Assembly (NCBI GenBank): GCA_965242615.1
Contig: CBDESR010000005.1
Coordinates: 1,364,001-1,428,000 of the forward strand
Source of the DNA: CBDBCU01 sp965242615
GTDB taxonomy: Bacteria; Chloroflexota; Dehalococcoidia; Lucifugimonadales; UBA3495
Reading direction: 5' to 3'
DNA length: 64,000 nucleotides
The position numbers and the translations under genes are program-made. Each line of letters opens with the position of its first letter. Within the stretch, counting starts at the first letter, position 1. Shown here in pieces: positions 1 through 7,527 of the stretch. The notes beneath the pieces are model-generated. The model searched no databases. It was not told where the DNA came from and saw only the letters and a program-made list of their open reading frames with translations.

Positions 1-148
1 CTGGCACCTTCAGAGCAACATAAACCGGTACTGGCGGGGATTTCTCAATGCGCGCGTAACCTCAGCTCGCATCGGAGTAGGCGAGATAATTTTTGCTATT
101 ATTGGGGTATTGGCTTGGGCTGCTTTCGTTACGTACATATTCAGATAG
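1..148 (+). CDS. 3' end of an unknown protein with a C-terminal membrane segment (partial)
   Basis: From base 2 an open frame runs into the window and stops at TAG 146-148, giving about 48 residues. The last 20 or so are hydrophobic (GEIIFAIIGVLAWAAFVTYI) and end FR-stop, as in a tail-anchored or C-terminal transmembrane helix. Basic residues precede the helix. The frame overlaps the end of the convergent PAP2 gene by 8 bases, a normal arrangement for convergent genes. The family cannot be named because the start lies outside the window. The hydrophobic tail is seen directly; that it is a real gene is inferred. Confidence 0.45.
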   Translation, partial: WHLQSNINRYWRGFLNARVTSARIGVGEIIFAIIGVLAWAAFVTYIFR

Positions 149-863
149 TCGTGGCGGCTGGGGCTGTAACCCGCCGCTGTATGACCGTCACCACCCCAAA
201 AGCCGCCCCCGCCAATACCGCCCCGGCCGCCGCATCCAGCACAAAATGATTGCCGGTGATGACGATGGCGCAAAAAGTCAGTGCCGGGTAAGCCAAGCCT
301 AATGCCTTCCACCCGCCCGGCAGTTCCCGCACAAACAGCGTCCCCAAAACGCAAGTCCAACTGAAATGCAGGCTCGGCATTGCCGCGTTGGTGTTGTAAA
401 AGGCCGCCATCCCCGGCCCGCCGTAAAACACCGGCCCATAAACCTGTATCGTATCCACCAAATATGGCGTCTTAAACGGCGGCGCCACCGGCAGCAGCGC
501 AAAAATCACCAACGCCATTGCCAAATTCACCACCAGCACATTGCGGTAGTAGTAATAGACCCGCCGGCGGACCAAGTAGCAAACCAGCGCCGCCGCCAGA
601 ATAACCGGCCAGTAAGTCAGGATATAAACCCAGTTCAGGGCAATAGCCAGCGGCCGGGCGTACTCAACAACCCACCCTTGCATCGCCGGCTCCACGAACA
701 GCCCCAGCGACCGCTCCCAGGCCATCAGCGCGGCGGCATTATCCAAGGCCGCCCTTTCCCCGCCCACCGCCAACTCCCGGCTCAGCAGATACAGCAAATA
801 AGCCGCCGGGTAAATAGCCAGTTCCAACAAATGCCGCCGCCAGCCAGTCAAAGCAACAGTCAA
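141..863 (-). CDS. PAP2-superfamily membrane phosphatase (Aur1/inositolphosphotransferase-like)
   Basis: A 240-residue integral membrane protein with about six hydrophobic segments. Two of the PAP2 signature blocks are visible: AAMPSLHFSW (motif 2, PSLH) near residue 160 and TGNHFVLDAAAG (motif 3, catalytic His and Asp) near residue 210. The first motif (K-x6-RP) is not obvious, which fits the divergent PAP2_3/Aur1-like group rather than classic lipid phosphatases. The probable role is phosphate or head-group transfer on a lipid substrate at the membrane; the substrate is unknown. The reported start is TTG at 863 after a G-rich stretch and is uncertain; the TTG four codons downstream is also possible. 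Confidence 0.75.
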   Translation of the reverse strand: MTVALTGWRRHLLELAIYPAAYLLYLLSRELAVGGERAALDNAAALMAWERSLGLFVEPAMQGWVVEYARPLAIALNWVYILTYWPVILAAALVCYLVRRRVYYYYRNVLVVNLAMALVIFALLPVAPPFKTPYLVDTIQVYGPVFYGGPGMAAFYNTNAAMPSLHFSWTCVLGTLFVRELPGGWKALGLAYPALTFCAIVITGNHFVLDAAAGAVLAGAAFGVVTVIQRRVTAPAATTI

Positions 864-954
864 CCCCCTATGTCCCTGACCAATCCCCTATGTCATTCCG
901 AGGCGTAGCCGAGGAATCTAAAAATCTTGCGAGGAATCAATGTCGGGCATTTTA

Positions 955-1139
955 GGGCGTGTTCACGCTAACGATTGGGCAACGCAGTCAATTGTCTATG
1001 TCATTCCGAGGCGACAGCCGAGGAATCTAAAAATCTTGAGAGGAGTCAAGGACAGGCTTTTAGATTCCTCCCTTTGGTCGGAATGACATAGCTATAGAGT
1101 CCGTTATCCGGGGCGTCAATAATTAGTGTGAACACGCCC
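955..1139. mobile_element. MITE-like insert with inverted ends and TA duplication
   Basis: The ends are GGGCGTGTTCACGCTAACG and, on the other strand, GGGCGTGTTCACACTAATT: 19 of the first 22 bases match. The insert is flanked by TA at 953-954 and TA at 1140-1141. It is 185 bp long, has no coding frame of its own, and carries a complete copy of the same palindromic repeat it has inserted into. The layout is typical of a non-autonomous element mobilised by a DDE transposase encoded elsewhere. The transposase at 7622 has different ends and is not the obvious partner. Confidence 0.65.
999..1088. repeat. Palindromic repeat (TGTCATTCCGAGG family), intact copy 2
   Basis: This 90-bp unit starts TGTCATTCCGAGGCGACAG and ends TTGGTCGGAATGACA. 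The outer arms (about 30 bases each, including AGGAATCTAAAA and TTTTAGATTCCT) are inverted complements around a central TTGAGAGGAGTCAAGGAC. It is the reference copy for recognising the two interrupted copies at 891-1168 and 7496-8632. Confidence 0.8.
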
Positions 1140-1199
1140 TAGATTCCTCCCTATCGCTCGGAATGACATCGCTACAGCGATTATTCATCCGGTTTGATT

Positions 1200-3239
1200 T
1201 TACCCCAAATACCGCTCAAACCAGGCCAGAGTGCGCGCCAGGTACTCCTCCCGCATTTTCGGATGTCCCTGCCGGGGAAAGGAATGGGAACAGTCCGGAA
1301 AGCGCACCAGTTCCACCGCCTTGCCCTGCCGCTTCAACTGCACAAAATAGGCTTCACTCTGGCTAATCGGGCAGCGGGCATCCGCCTCCCCGTGCAGCAG
1401 CAGCGCCGGCGTATCCACTTGCCCGGCATAAGTCAACGGCGAGCGGCGCCTCAGTTCCGCAAAATTATCCAGCGGCGACCCGCCCCACTGCACTTCGCCA
1501 AAACTGACCCCAATATCCGAAGTGCCGTACATACTCACCAGGTCAATGCAGGGCGCGCCGACCACCGCCGCCCGAAACCGCCGCGTCTGCCCGATAATCC
1601 ACGCCGTCATATACCCGCCGTAGCTGTAGCCATGCACCCCCAAACGCTCCCCATCCACATAAGGCCGCGCCGCCGCCTCATCCACCGCCGCCATCAAATC
1701 CAAATAATCCTCCCCGCCCCAATCCGACACCACCGCCCGCATAAAATCCGCCCCGTAAGTGGACGAACCCCGGGGATTCACCGCCAGCGTGATGTAGCCG
1801 TTGGTCGCCAATACCTGATGTAACGGCGAAAAGGCGTCATAAAAAGCCCCGTTGGGCCCGCCGTGAATTTCCAGCACCAAAGGATACTTACCCGCCGGGT
1901 CAAAATCCGGCGGGAAGTAAAGGCGGCTCTCAATCTCCAGTCCCGCCCGTTCCAGCGTGAACTTCTCCAGCCGCGCCGGGGGATGTTCGGTCAGATACGC
2001 CCGGTTGTAGTCCGTCAGTTGAATATCCCGGCCAGACGGCAGGTCGATGCGCCGCAAATCGGCCGGCGATTGCGGCGTATTGGCAATCAACGCCGCCCTT
2101 TGCCCGCCGCTATCCAAAGCCAACGCCGCGCTTTGCATCCCGCCGCCCGCCAACTGCTGAACTTGCCCCCCGGCAGCGTCCGTCTGCATCAGCCACGATT
2201 GCCCCCGGCTTTCCCCCAAAAACCGAATGCTCCCGTCAGCGTACCAATAGATTTCCGGGGCCGGACTGATGCCGATAATGCCCACCACCGGGCGAAACTC
2301 GTCATCGGTAAGACCCTGCGGCGGCCGCCCCGGCTCCAGAATATACAGCCGGCTTTGCCACAAACCTAAACCGCCCGGCAGCGTCGAGCCGGCCGCCAAC
2401 AATCGCCCCCCGTCCGGCGACCAAGCCAATGCCCCCACGCTTTCCAAGCCCGCCGACCATAGTTGCGCCCCGTCCGCCCACCCTGCATTATCGCCCGGTT
2501 CCAAGTCCACCGTCCCGGAGCCGCCGCCATCCACCGCCACCACATACGCCTCGCTCATTGCCTTAACATCCCGATCCTCCCGCCGCCCCGAAACAAAGGC
2601 AATTCCCCCGCCCTCCGGCGACCACACCGGCAAGGCATCATCCCAATCCCCATCGGTCAACTGACGGATTGCCCCGCTATCCACCTCGGCAATAAACAGG
2701 TGAAAGTGGGCATCGCCGCGCCAGCCCAGCGCATCATGCCGGTAGTGGATCCGCCGCGCTACCCGCACCTGCGGCAGCGCCGGCTTAGCGGCCGCCCCGT
2801 CTGTCGCCGCCTCCGGGTTCACCTCCGCCACTAGCGCCAATTGCCGCGCATCCGGCGACCACGCCAAATCCACCACCCCGCCCGGCAAAGCCTTATCCCC
2901 GGCCAACAGCGGCCGCGCTTCCCCCCCGGATACCGCCATCAGCCACGGCTGCTTGACCCCGCCGGCCGTCGCCGCCCGCAGAAACGCCAAAGTCTCCCCA
3001 TCCGGCGCAAAGCGCGGCCGACTGTCCCGCGGCCCTTGCGTAAAATCCACCGCCGCCGCCGTATCCGCCGCGTCCGCATCCCCCGCCAGCTTCAACATCC
3101 GGATCCGGGACTGGCTTTCCAAACTTTCCGGGTTCACCTCCCCATACACGAAAGCCAGCCGGGAACCATCCGGCGACAAAGCCGGCTCCCCCAAATTTTT
3201 CAGATAGCGCGCCAAATCCGGGGCAATCGGGCGGGACAT
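1200..3239 (-). CDS. S9-family prolyl oligopeptidase-like serine peptidase
   Basis: 679 residues. The N-terminal two thirds contain repeated beta-propeller-type blocks (LSPDGSRLAF, WSPDARQLAL, WSPDGGRLL), as in acylaminoacyl-peptidase and prolyl oligopeptidase families. The C-terminal alpha/beta-hydrolase domain has the nucleophile elbow GYSYGGYMT (Ser about 539), an Asp in HGEADARCP (about 620) and a His in CSHSFP (about 652), so the catalytic triad is complete. The probable role is cytoplasmic cleavage of short peptides; no signal peptide is seen. The start chosen is ATG at 3239 behind GAGG. The frame stays open upstream, but that part runs antisense through tRNA-Trp and is not credible protein. 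Confidence 0.9.
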   Translation of the reverse strand: MSRPIAPDLARYLKNLGEPALSPDGSRLAFVYGEVNPESLESQSRIRMLKLAGDADAADTAAAVDFTQGPRDSRPRFAPDGETLAFLRAATAGGVKQPWLMAVSGGEARPLLAGDKALPGGVVDLAWSPDARQLALVAEVNPEAATDGAAAKPALPQVRVARRIHYRHDALGWRGDAHFHLFIAEVDSGAIRQLTDGDWDDALPVWSPEGGGIAFVSGRREDRDVKAMSEAYVVAVDGGGSGTVDLEPGDNAGWADGAQLWSAGLESVGALAWSPDGGRLLAAGSTLPGGLGLWQSRLYILEPGRPPQGLTDDEFRPVVGIIGISPAPEIYWYADGSIRFLGESRGQSWLMQTDAAGGQVQQLAGGGMQSAALALDSGGQRAALIANTPQSPADLRRIDLPSGRDIQLTDYNRAYLTEHPPARLEKFTLERAGLEIESRLYFPPDFDPAGKYPLVLEIHGGPNGAFYDAFSPLHQVLATNGYITLAVNPRGSSTYGADFMRAVVSDWGGEDYLDLMAAVDEAAARPYVDGERLGVHGYSYGGYMTAWIIGQTRRFRAAVVGAPCIDLVSMYGTSDIGVSFGEVQWGGSPLDNFAELRRRSPLTYAGQVDTPALLLHGEADARCPISQSEAYFVQLKRQGKAVELVRFPDCSHSFPRQGHPKMREEYLARTLAWFERYLG

Positions 3240-3397
3240 ACTTTCATCCTCAACTTGCCAAGCTGCGTTGACCCGCCCCATTCTAGCACAAAGCCGCCGG
3301 TTCCGAACAACCCGGCGGCCCGTCCAGGACAAGCGGAAAATGCGGCCAGCAACAGAAAGCAACGGAAATCGTTGCGGGGATAAAGAAAGGAAAAAGA

Positions 3398-3475
3398 TGG
3401 CAGGAGCGGGAGGATTCGAACCCCCGACCACTGGTTTTGGAGACCAGCGCTCTGGCCAGACTGAGCTACGCTCCT
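3398..3475 (-). tRNA. tRNA-Trp (anticodon CCA), 3' CCA encoded
   Basis: On the minus strand the acceptor stem pairs AGGAGCG with CGCTCCT. The D arm is TAGCTCAGTCTGG, the anticodon stem CTGGT/ACCAG encloses CTCCAAA (anticodon CCA), and the T loop is GGTTCGAATCC. The discriminator is G, followed by an encoded CCA and then TCTTTTT. Confidence 0.95.
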
Positions 3476-3531
3476 GCATTGCGGTTAAACCGCCGGCGCC
3501 CCCGCCGGAATTAAGAACAGCAAGGGCATTA

Positions 3532-3608
3532 TGGTACCCCTGGAGGGACTCGAACCCCCGCCGCGCGGCTTAGGACGCCGCCGCTCTGTCCACCTGAGCT
3601 ACAGGGGC
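3532..3608 (-). tRNA. tRNA-Arg (anticodon CCT), 3' CCA encoded
   Basis: The minus-strand cloverleaf has acceptor GCCCCTG paired with CAGGGGT (terminal G-T), and anticodon stem GCGGC/GCCGC around GTCCTAA, giving anticodon CCT for AGG codons. The T loop is GGTTCGAGTCC, the discriminator A, and CCA is encoded. It lies 6 bases downstream of tRNA-Ala, so the two are probably co-transcribed. Confidence 0.93.
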
Positions 3609-3614
3609 TGGAAT

Positions 3615-3690
3615 TGGTGGAGATAGGGGGGCTCGAACCCCCAACCTCGGCATTGCGAACGCCGCGCTCTCCCAATTGAGCTATATCCCC
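3615..3690 (-). tRNA. tRNA-Ala (anticodon CGC), 3' CCA encoded
   Basis: The minus-strand cloverleaf has acceptor GGGGATA paired with TATCTCC, which includes the G3-U70 wobble that identifies alanine tRNAs. The anticodon loop is TTCGCAA (anticodon CGC), the T loop GGTTCGAGCCC, the discriminator A, and CCA is encoded. It is the first of three tRNA genes read on the minus strand. Confidence 0.95.
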
Positions 3691-3797
3691 AAACTTTACG
3701 CCCTCCCGGAGACTAATCCCCGGCTCCCCAACAATAATAAAACCTCCACGCCGTTCTGTCAAGGGGTACCGGCAAAACTTATTTCCCCGCCCCGCCT

Positions 3798-5909
3798 TCA
3801 CTCCCCAACCGCAAACTCCACCCGCCACAACTCCCCTTCGCCATCCACAAACTGCCCCGTCCGGATCCCGGCTACCGGATAATCCGGCAGCTCAACCACC
3901 GCCCAGCAGTTGTAGCCATACAACGCCCCATACTCCCCAAACCGAAAATCCCGATTCGCAAACCCCAGCGGCCGCCTCTCCGCCGGCAAATCATCCCTGT
4001 TGACCGGAACGATATGCAGAAAGAACGGCTCCCGGGTATCGTAGGCGGTGCAGCCCCTCTTGTAATAAGTCAGCGCATTATCCTCCAGATAGATGTCGAA
4101 CTTGTCCCGCGCCGCCGCCGGCTCCGCCACCGCCGGCCGCTCCCTTCCCAGCAGCGGCCCCCGGGCCGCTCCCGCCGTTGCTCCCTCCGGGTCATATACA
4201 TAGTAATAATTGCCGTACCGCTCCGCCGCCATCCCCTCCAGGTCCAGCTCCGCCGCCGCCTCCTCCGTCAGGATATAATGCGCTACTCCCTCCAGGTCAA
4301 CGCCCCCGGCTTGCAGTAGCCGCAGATAGCGGCTTTCCTTCTCCCGCAGCTCCCCCACTTGCCACGCTTCAACGCCCTCGGCTTGCCGCAGCCGCCGGTA
4401 ACGATTTTCCCGATCCTCTCGCCACGGCGATACGAAAACAAACTGCCCGTAAGCCAGATTGCGCTTGAAAGCGGCGTTAGGATCCGCCACTACCCGCGTT
4501 TCCAAATACTCCCCCGGCGACGGTTGCGTATAAAACAGCGCATAGACATACGGCGTCAGCAGCTTGAACGGAATGTCCGTAACATATATTCCCTCCCCCC
4601 CGGCCACCTCTACCGCCCGTTGTATCGCCATCCCGATCCCCCGATGGTAAGAAATCTCGGCGGCGATAACATCATCATACTTCTCCAAGTACTGATACAG
4701 GAAAAAACTGCTGTAAGCCCCATACACCGCCGCCAGTCCATAAAACCATAACCGCCGATAGCGGCCCACTAAAAAAGCCCCCCACCCTATCAAATAAATC
4801 GCCGGCAGCCACAACCCATTCATCCGGGTTATCCCCGCCGGAGAAAGCAGCGTCACCAGCAAAGCCGCCCCGAACCAGAACGCCAGCAGCAGATGTATCC
4901 CATACTCCCCGTCCACCTTGGCCCGGTACAATACCGCCCCCCATCCCCAAAACCCTACCAGTATCGCCAGCGGCGGCAGCGCCCCCACCCACGGCAGCAG
5001 ACTCAACCCCCACTTGCCGCTCCCCCCCAGCAGCAAAACCCCCACTTTCGGCAGATTGTTCAGGAACCGATCCCCCTCCCCGCCCAGTAGCAAATTCAGA
5101 CTCTCATAGCGCGGCGTACCGCTGTAGCGCGGTATCGACACCCCCCCAAATTCTATCGTATCCCACCCCAGGGAATTGACCGCTACCAGCAGCATTATCG
5201 GTAGCGCCGTCAAGCCAGCCAAAACCGAAAGCAGCAGCAACCGCCGCCAGTCCGCCAACCCGTTCAGCCGCAGCCAGATAAAAACCAACCCCAGAAACAG
5301 CGGCGCCAGCGCGTACGCCGTCCCGTAGGCATACACCGACAGCGCCAAAACGACCACTGCCACCGCCTGCACCCAAAACCGCCCCCGATCCGGCCGCGAC
5401 AGCAAATAAACGCTCACCAGCAGCACAAAGGGCATCAAATTGCCCTCGCTCCCCCAGCGACTGGCGATTAGATGCCACGAACTCAACGCCAGCAGCAGCA
5501 AAACCAGCAGCGCAAAGCGACGGCCCGCCGCCCTCTCCCCGATTTTCCACATCAGGTATAACGACAGAACACTCGAAAGCGCCATCGGCAGGCGAAAAAC
5601 GACGGTATTAAGGCCGCCCAAGGCGATAAAAGGCATTGCCAAATAGGAATACAGCGCATTTTGTCCACTGCCCCAGCTCACAAAATGCACCGGCCAGGAA
5701 AACCCGTTGCGGTCTATGCCAAAATTCAGCAATGCCCAAGCGTCATAAGCCGCCGCCGGCTCATCCTGCTGAATCACCATCGGCGAAACGCCCAAGACCC
5801 CCAACGCGGAGTAAATACGCAGCGCCGCCCCCACCGCCAGCAGCAGAATAGCCGCGCCCAGCTCCAGCGAAAGCCCCGCCGGCAGTCTTTGTTCTATCCG
5901 TTCCAACAT
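3798..5909 (-). CDS. GT39/ArnT-like polyprenol-dependent glycosyltransferase, multi-pass membrane protein
   Basis: 703 residues. The N-terminal 400 or so residues hold about ten hydrophobic helices. An acidic pair follows the first helix (IQQDEPAAAYDAW, near residue 48), where the catalytic Asp-Glu of PMT/ArnT-type GT-C enzymes sits. The last 300 residues form a soluble, tyrosine-rich domain presumably outside the membrane. The fold class suggests transfer of a sugar from a polyprenyl phosphate to a protein or lipid at the cell surface; donor and acceptor cannot be inferred. It stands alone, upstream of the tRNA cluster and divergent from repeat copy A. Confidence 0.75.
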   Translation of the reverse strand: MLERIEQRLPAGLSLELGAAILLLAVGAALRIYSALGVLGVSPMVIQQDEPAAAYDAWALLNFGIDRNGFSWPVHFVSWGSGQNALYSYLAMPFIALGGLNTVVFRLPMALSSVLSLYLMWKIGERAAGRRFALLVLLLLALSSWHLIASRWGSEGNLMPFVLLVSVYLLSRPDRGRFWVQAVAVVVLALSVYAYGTAYALAPLFLGLVFIWLRLNGLADWRRLLLLSVLAGLTALPIMLLVAVNSLGWDTIEFGGVSIPRYSGTPRYESLNLLLGGEGDRFLNNLPKVGVLLLGGSGKWGLSLLPWVGALPPLAILVGFWGWGAVLYRAKVDGEYGIHLLLAFWFGAALLVTLLSPAGITRMNGLWLPAIYLIGWGAFLVGRYRRLWFYGLAAVYGAYSSFFLYQYLEKYDDVIAAEISYHRGIGMAIQRAVEVAGGEGIYVTDIPFKLLTPYVYALFYTQPSPGEYLETRVVADPNAAFKRNLAYGQFVFVSPWREDRENRYRRLRQAEGVEAWQVGELREKESRYLRLLQAGGVDLEGVAHYILTEEAAAELDLEGMAAERYGNYYYVYDPEGATAGAARGPLLGRERPAVAEPAAARDKFDIYLEDNALTYYKRGCTAYDTREPFFLHIVPVNRDDLPAERRPLGFANRDFRFGEYGALYGYNCWAVVELPDYPVAGIRTGQFVDGEGELWRVEFAVGE

Positions 5910-5946
5910 CAGCCCAAATTATAGCATAGCCACCCCGCCCGACTCG

Positions 5947-6622
5947 TCCTTCCCCCGAAAGTGGGAATCCAGAACCCCCCAACTCACAAAATACATCCGA
6001 AAATCCGTCTCAAACATCCTTGACAACTATAATTATCGCCCCCATAATAAGAATCGCAAAGTCAGACTTGGCCCCGGGACGCCGGGTGTAAAACGATACG
6101 CTAGCTTACCGTGAAACTATAGCTCACAGCGCGCTGTGGATCCCATCGTCGCATTGCGGCTTTAGGGACCCCGCTCCTGACCCCGGAGAACGGGACTAAG
6201 GAACCCCGTATCCCCAACCGGAGCCGCGGAAAACGGCAAATCCCACTAGCCGCCAAACCGCCGCCCCTTCCTACCAGGAGCTGGAGTTAAACAGGTTGAC
6301 TGGAGGTCGGTCAACCAACGGTAGCTGGACTGGGCCAACCCGCCGGAATGGCAACCATACCAACCGGCGTCAGTAACCAATTCAAGGTCCGTTACCGGAC
6401 GGCGAATCTGGTCGGGCAAAGCCGACATGACCAGCGAGGAGAGCAATCGGTGTTTCGCAACCCGCATGGCCAGACTTGCCAACCGCCTCCCGCACGGGCG
6501 GAACTCCCGGCCAGGGGTTCCGCCCCCCGCGAACTACCCCATAGCAATAAGCAAACCCCAAACCCGCCGGGGCGGCCAAAAGCCGCCGCCCCGGCCATAA
6601 CCCGTACTAAACCACCCCACAA
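5947..6622 (+). ncRNA. Copy A of a ~0.6 kb promoter-bearing non-coding repeat (candidate structured RNA)
   Basis: The unit begins with an ATTCCC-type short palindrome (AAAGTGGGAATCCAGAACCC), then about 50 bp later has the promoter TTGACA-17-CATAAT. The transcribed part shares blocks with copy B (25797-26390) and copy C (52039-52705, minus): CCCGGGACGCCGGG (5-bp stem), GCTTACCGTGAAA, CACAGCGCGCTGTG (palindrome), GGTTGAC..GGTCAACC (hairpin at 6294-6316), ACCAACCGGCGT and CTCAAGGT-like. Near the end are a stem GGGCGGAACTC/GGGTTCCGCCC (6496-6525) and a second stem GCCGGGGCGG/CCGCCCCGGC (about 6566-6595). No protein frame is conserved among the three copies. A structured RNA is the best reading; a non-autonomous mobile repeat is the alternative. 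Confidence 0.6.
6020..6048 (+). promoter_or_regulatory. Sigma70-type promoter of repeat copy A
   Basis: TTGACA at 6020-6025 and CATAAT at 6043-6048 are separated by exactly 17 bases. The same hexamers and spacing occur in copy B (25870-25898) and copy C (52602-52630, minus). The spacer sequences differ between copies while the hexamers are fixed, as expected under selection for promoter function. Confidence 0.75.
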
Positions 6623-6642
6623 GGCTATGGCACAAGAAATCG

Positions 6643-6670
6643 TCATTCCCCCGAAAGTGGGAATCCAGAA
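6643..6670. repeat. ATTCCC-N8-GGGAAT short palindromic repeat (dRS3-like)
   Basis: CATTCCCCCGAAAGTGGGAATC is a short palindrome of the general form ATTCCC-N8-GGGAAT, as in neisserial dRS3 units. Related copies lie at 5947-5972 (start of repeat A, same CCCCC variant), 7451-7475, 25797-25823 (start of repeat B) and 52675-52702 (start of repeat C). Copy A of the large repeat is therefore bracketed by two direct copies of the same variant. Confidence 0.7.
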
Positions 6671-6780
6671 AAGCAATCGCCATCCCCCCGGTCGCGGGAA
6701 TGACGATTGCAATATACGGTAAGAGCAAAGGGAGCGGGAACGCCCTAGAACCCGCCCCCTTTGCGGTTAGCGTGCGGCCG

Positions 6781-7350
6781 TCAGCCGTGATGTCCGTTTT
6801 GGGTAGCGTCGAGGGTAGGCGGCGGCTCGGTGAAGGGTTCGCCGTTGGCTTGGGCCGTCTCCCGGCGGCGATTCCAGCCCTCCCAAGCTTTCTGCTGGGC
6901 GGCGGTTTCCTGGCGGCCCTGCTCGAGCCCCTGGGTGAGCCCTTGCTCGATCCCCTGTTCGAGCCCCTGAGTGTGACCTTGTTCGATACCCTGCTCGAGG
7001 CCCCGGCGATGTCCCAGCTCGTAGCGTTGCTGCTTGAACATTTCGCCAATCATTTTCCATACCTCCGGAATGGCGTAGTTGATGAACCACAGACTAATCA
7101 GGCAGAAACTGGCGATAGCCAGCCCCTCGACCACGGACCGGGGGAACCACGGAGCCCAGCACAGCGGGTCTTGGGTCAGACCGCCGCAGTGGGCTTCAGC
7201 CGCCAATTCCTGCCAAGTCCACCCGGTCTCGGCAATCAGAATTAGAAAGAACCCGACAACGACGATAATAAAGCGTTTGGGGCCAAGCAGCCAACCGGTG
7301 AACAGATGGCGGAACTGGCGGTCGGGATCCTGGTCAGGACTTGGCGTCAA
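6781..7350 (-). CDS. Membrane protein with glycine-periodic helix and PF-x-EPPP tail (paralogue 1 of 3)
   Basis: 189 residues of unknown family. Two hydrophobic segments (about residues 28-45 and 75-92) are followed by a helical region with Gly every fourth residue (GLEQGIEQGHTQGLEQG). The tail reads AWEGWNRRRETAQANGEPF then TEPPP. The tail motif W-x(4-6)-R-x(3)-A-x(4)-PF-x-EPPP recurs in the proteins at 19729-20193 and 49309-49749, whose membrane parts differ. TTG at 7350 is the start because GGAGG lies 5 bases upstream and a stop codon precedes it in frame. A membrane anchor with a cytoplasmic helical arm is inferred; the function is unknown. Confidence 0.7.
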   Translation of the reverse strand: MTPSPDQDPDRQFRHLFTGWLLGPKRFIIVVVGFFLILIAETGWTWQELAAEAHCGGLTQDPLCWAPWFPRSVVEGLAIASFCLISLWFINYAIPEVWKMIGEMFKQQRYELGHRRGLEQGIEQGHTQGLEQGIEQGLTQGLEQGRQETAAQQKAWEGWNRRRETAQANGEPFTEPPPTLDATQNGHHG

Positions 7351-7450
7351 AGCGTCCTCCGGCCTTTAGGATGGGTTCAGTTTAGCCGGCAGCAGCGGGA
7401 GCTGTCAATGCCAGTCGCGCCATTGCGCCGGGCTATCGCATATAGAGACC

Positions 7451-7475
7451 GTCATTCCCACGAAACCGGGAATCC
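7451..7475. repeat. ATTCCC-type short palindromic repeat (dRS3-like)
   Basis: GTCATTCCCACGAAACCGGG followed by AATCCAGAAA. It belongs to the same family as the short palindromes that open the three large repeats, here standing alone between the EPPP-tail gene and the insertion sequence. Confidence 0.6.
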
Positions 7476-7527
7476 AGAAACACCTCCTTCCCCCATGTCA
7501 TTCCGAGGCGTAGCCGAGGAATCTAAA

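Larger units (their letters stand above)
891..1168. repeat. Palindromic repeat (TGTCATTCCGAGG family), copy 1, interrupted by a 185-bp insert
   Basis: The left half (891-954) begins TGTCATTCCGAGGCGTAG and the right half (1140-1168) ends GCTCGGAATGACA, the inverted complement. Deleting 955-1139 plus one TA rejoins a roughly 93-bp palindromic unit that matches the intact copy at 999-1088. Copies also lie at 7496-8632 (split by an IS) and as a half copy near 51968-51997. Short inverted-repeat units of this form behave as REP/MITE-like intergenic repeats. Confidence 0.8.

Noticed and set aside
3240..3479. An 80-residue N-terminal extension of the S9 peptidase
   Set aside because: It would translate through the tRNA-Trp gene; ATG 3239 has a ribosome site and begins the conserved domain.
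6246..6482. Similar small minus-strand frames inside repeat copies A and B (both contain AGWYGCH.GGLAQS)
   Set aside because: The similarity reflects DNA conservation of the repeat. The frame is not kept in copy C and lacks a ribosome site, so a structured RNA is preferred.
6534..7049. A 171-residue minus-strand frame rich in Ser/Arg next to repeat copy A
   Set aside because: It overlaps the EPPP-tail gene in another frame; the overlapping gene has GGAGG, membrane helices and paralogues.
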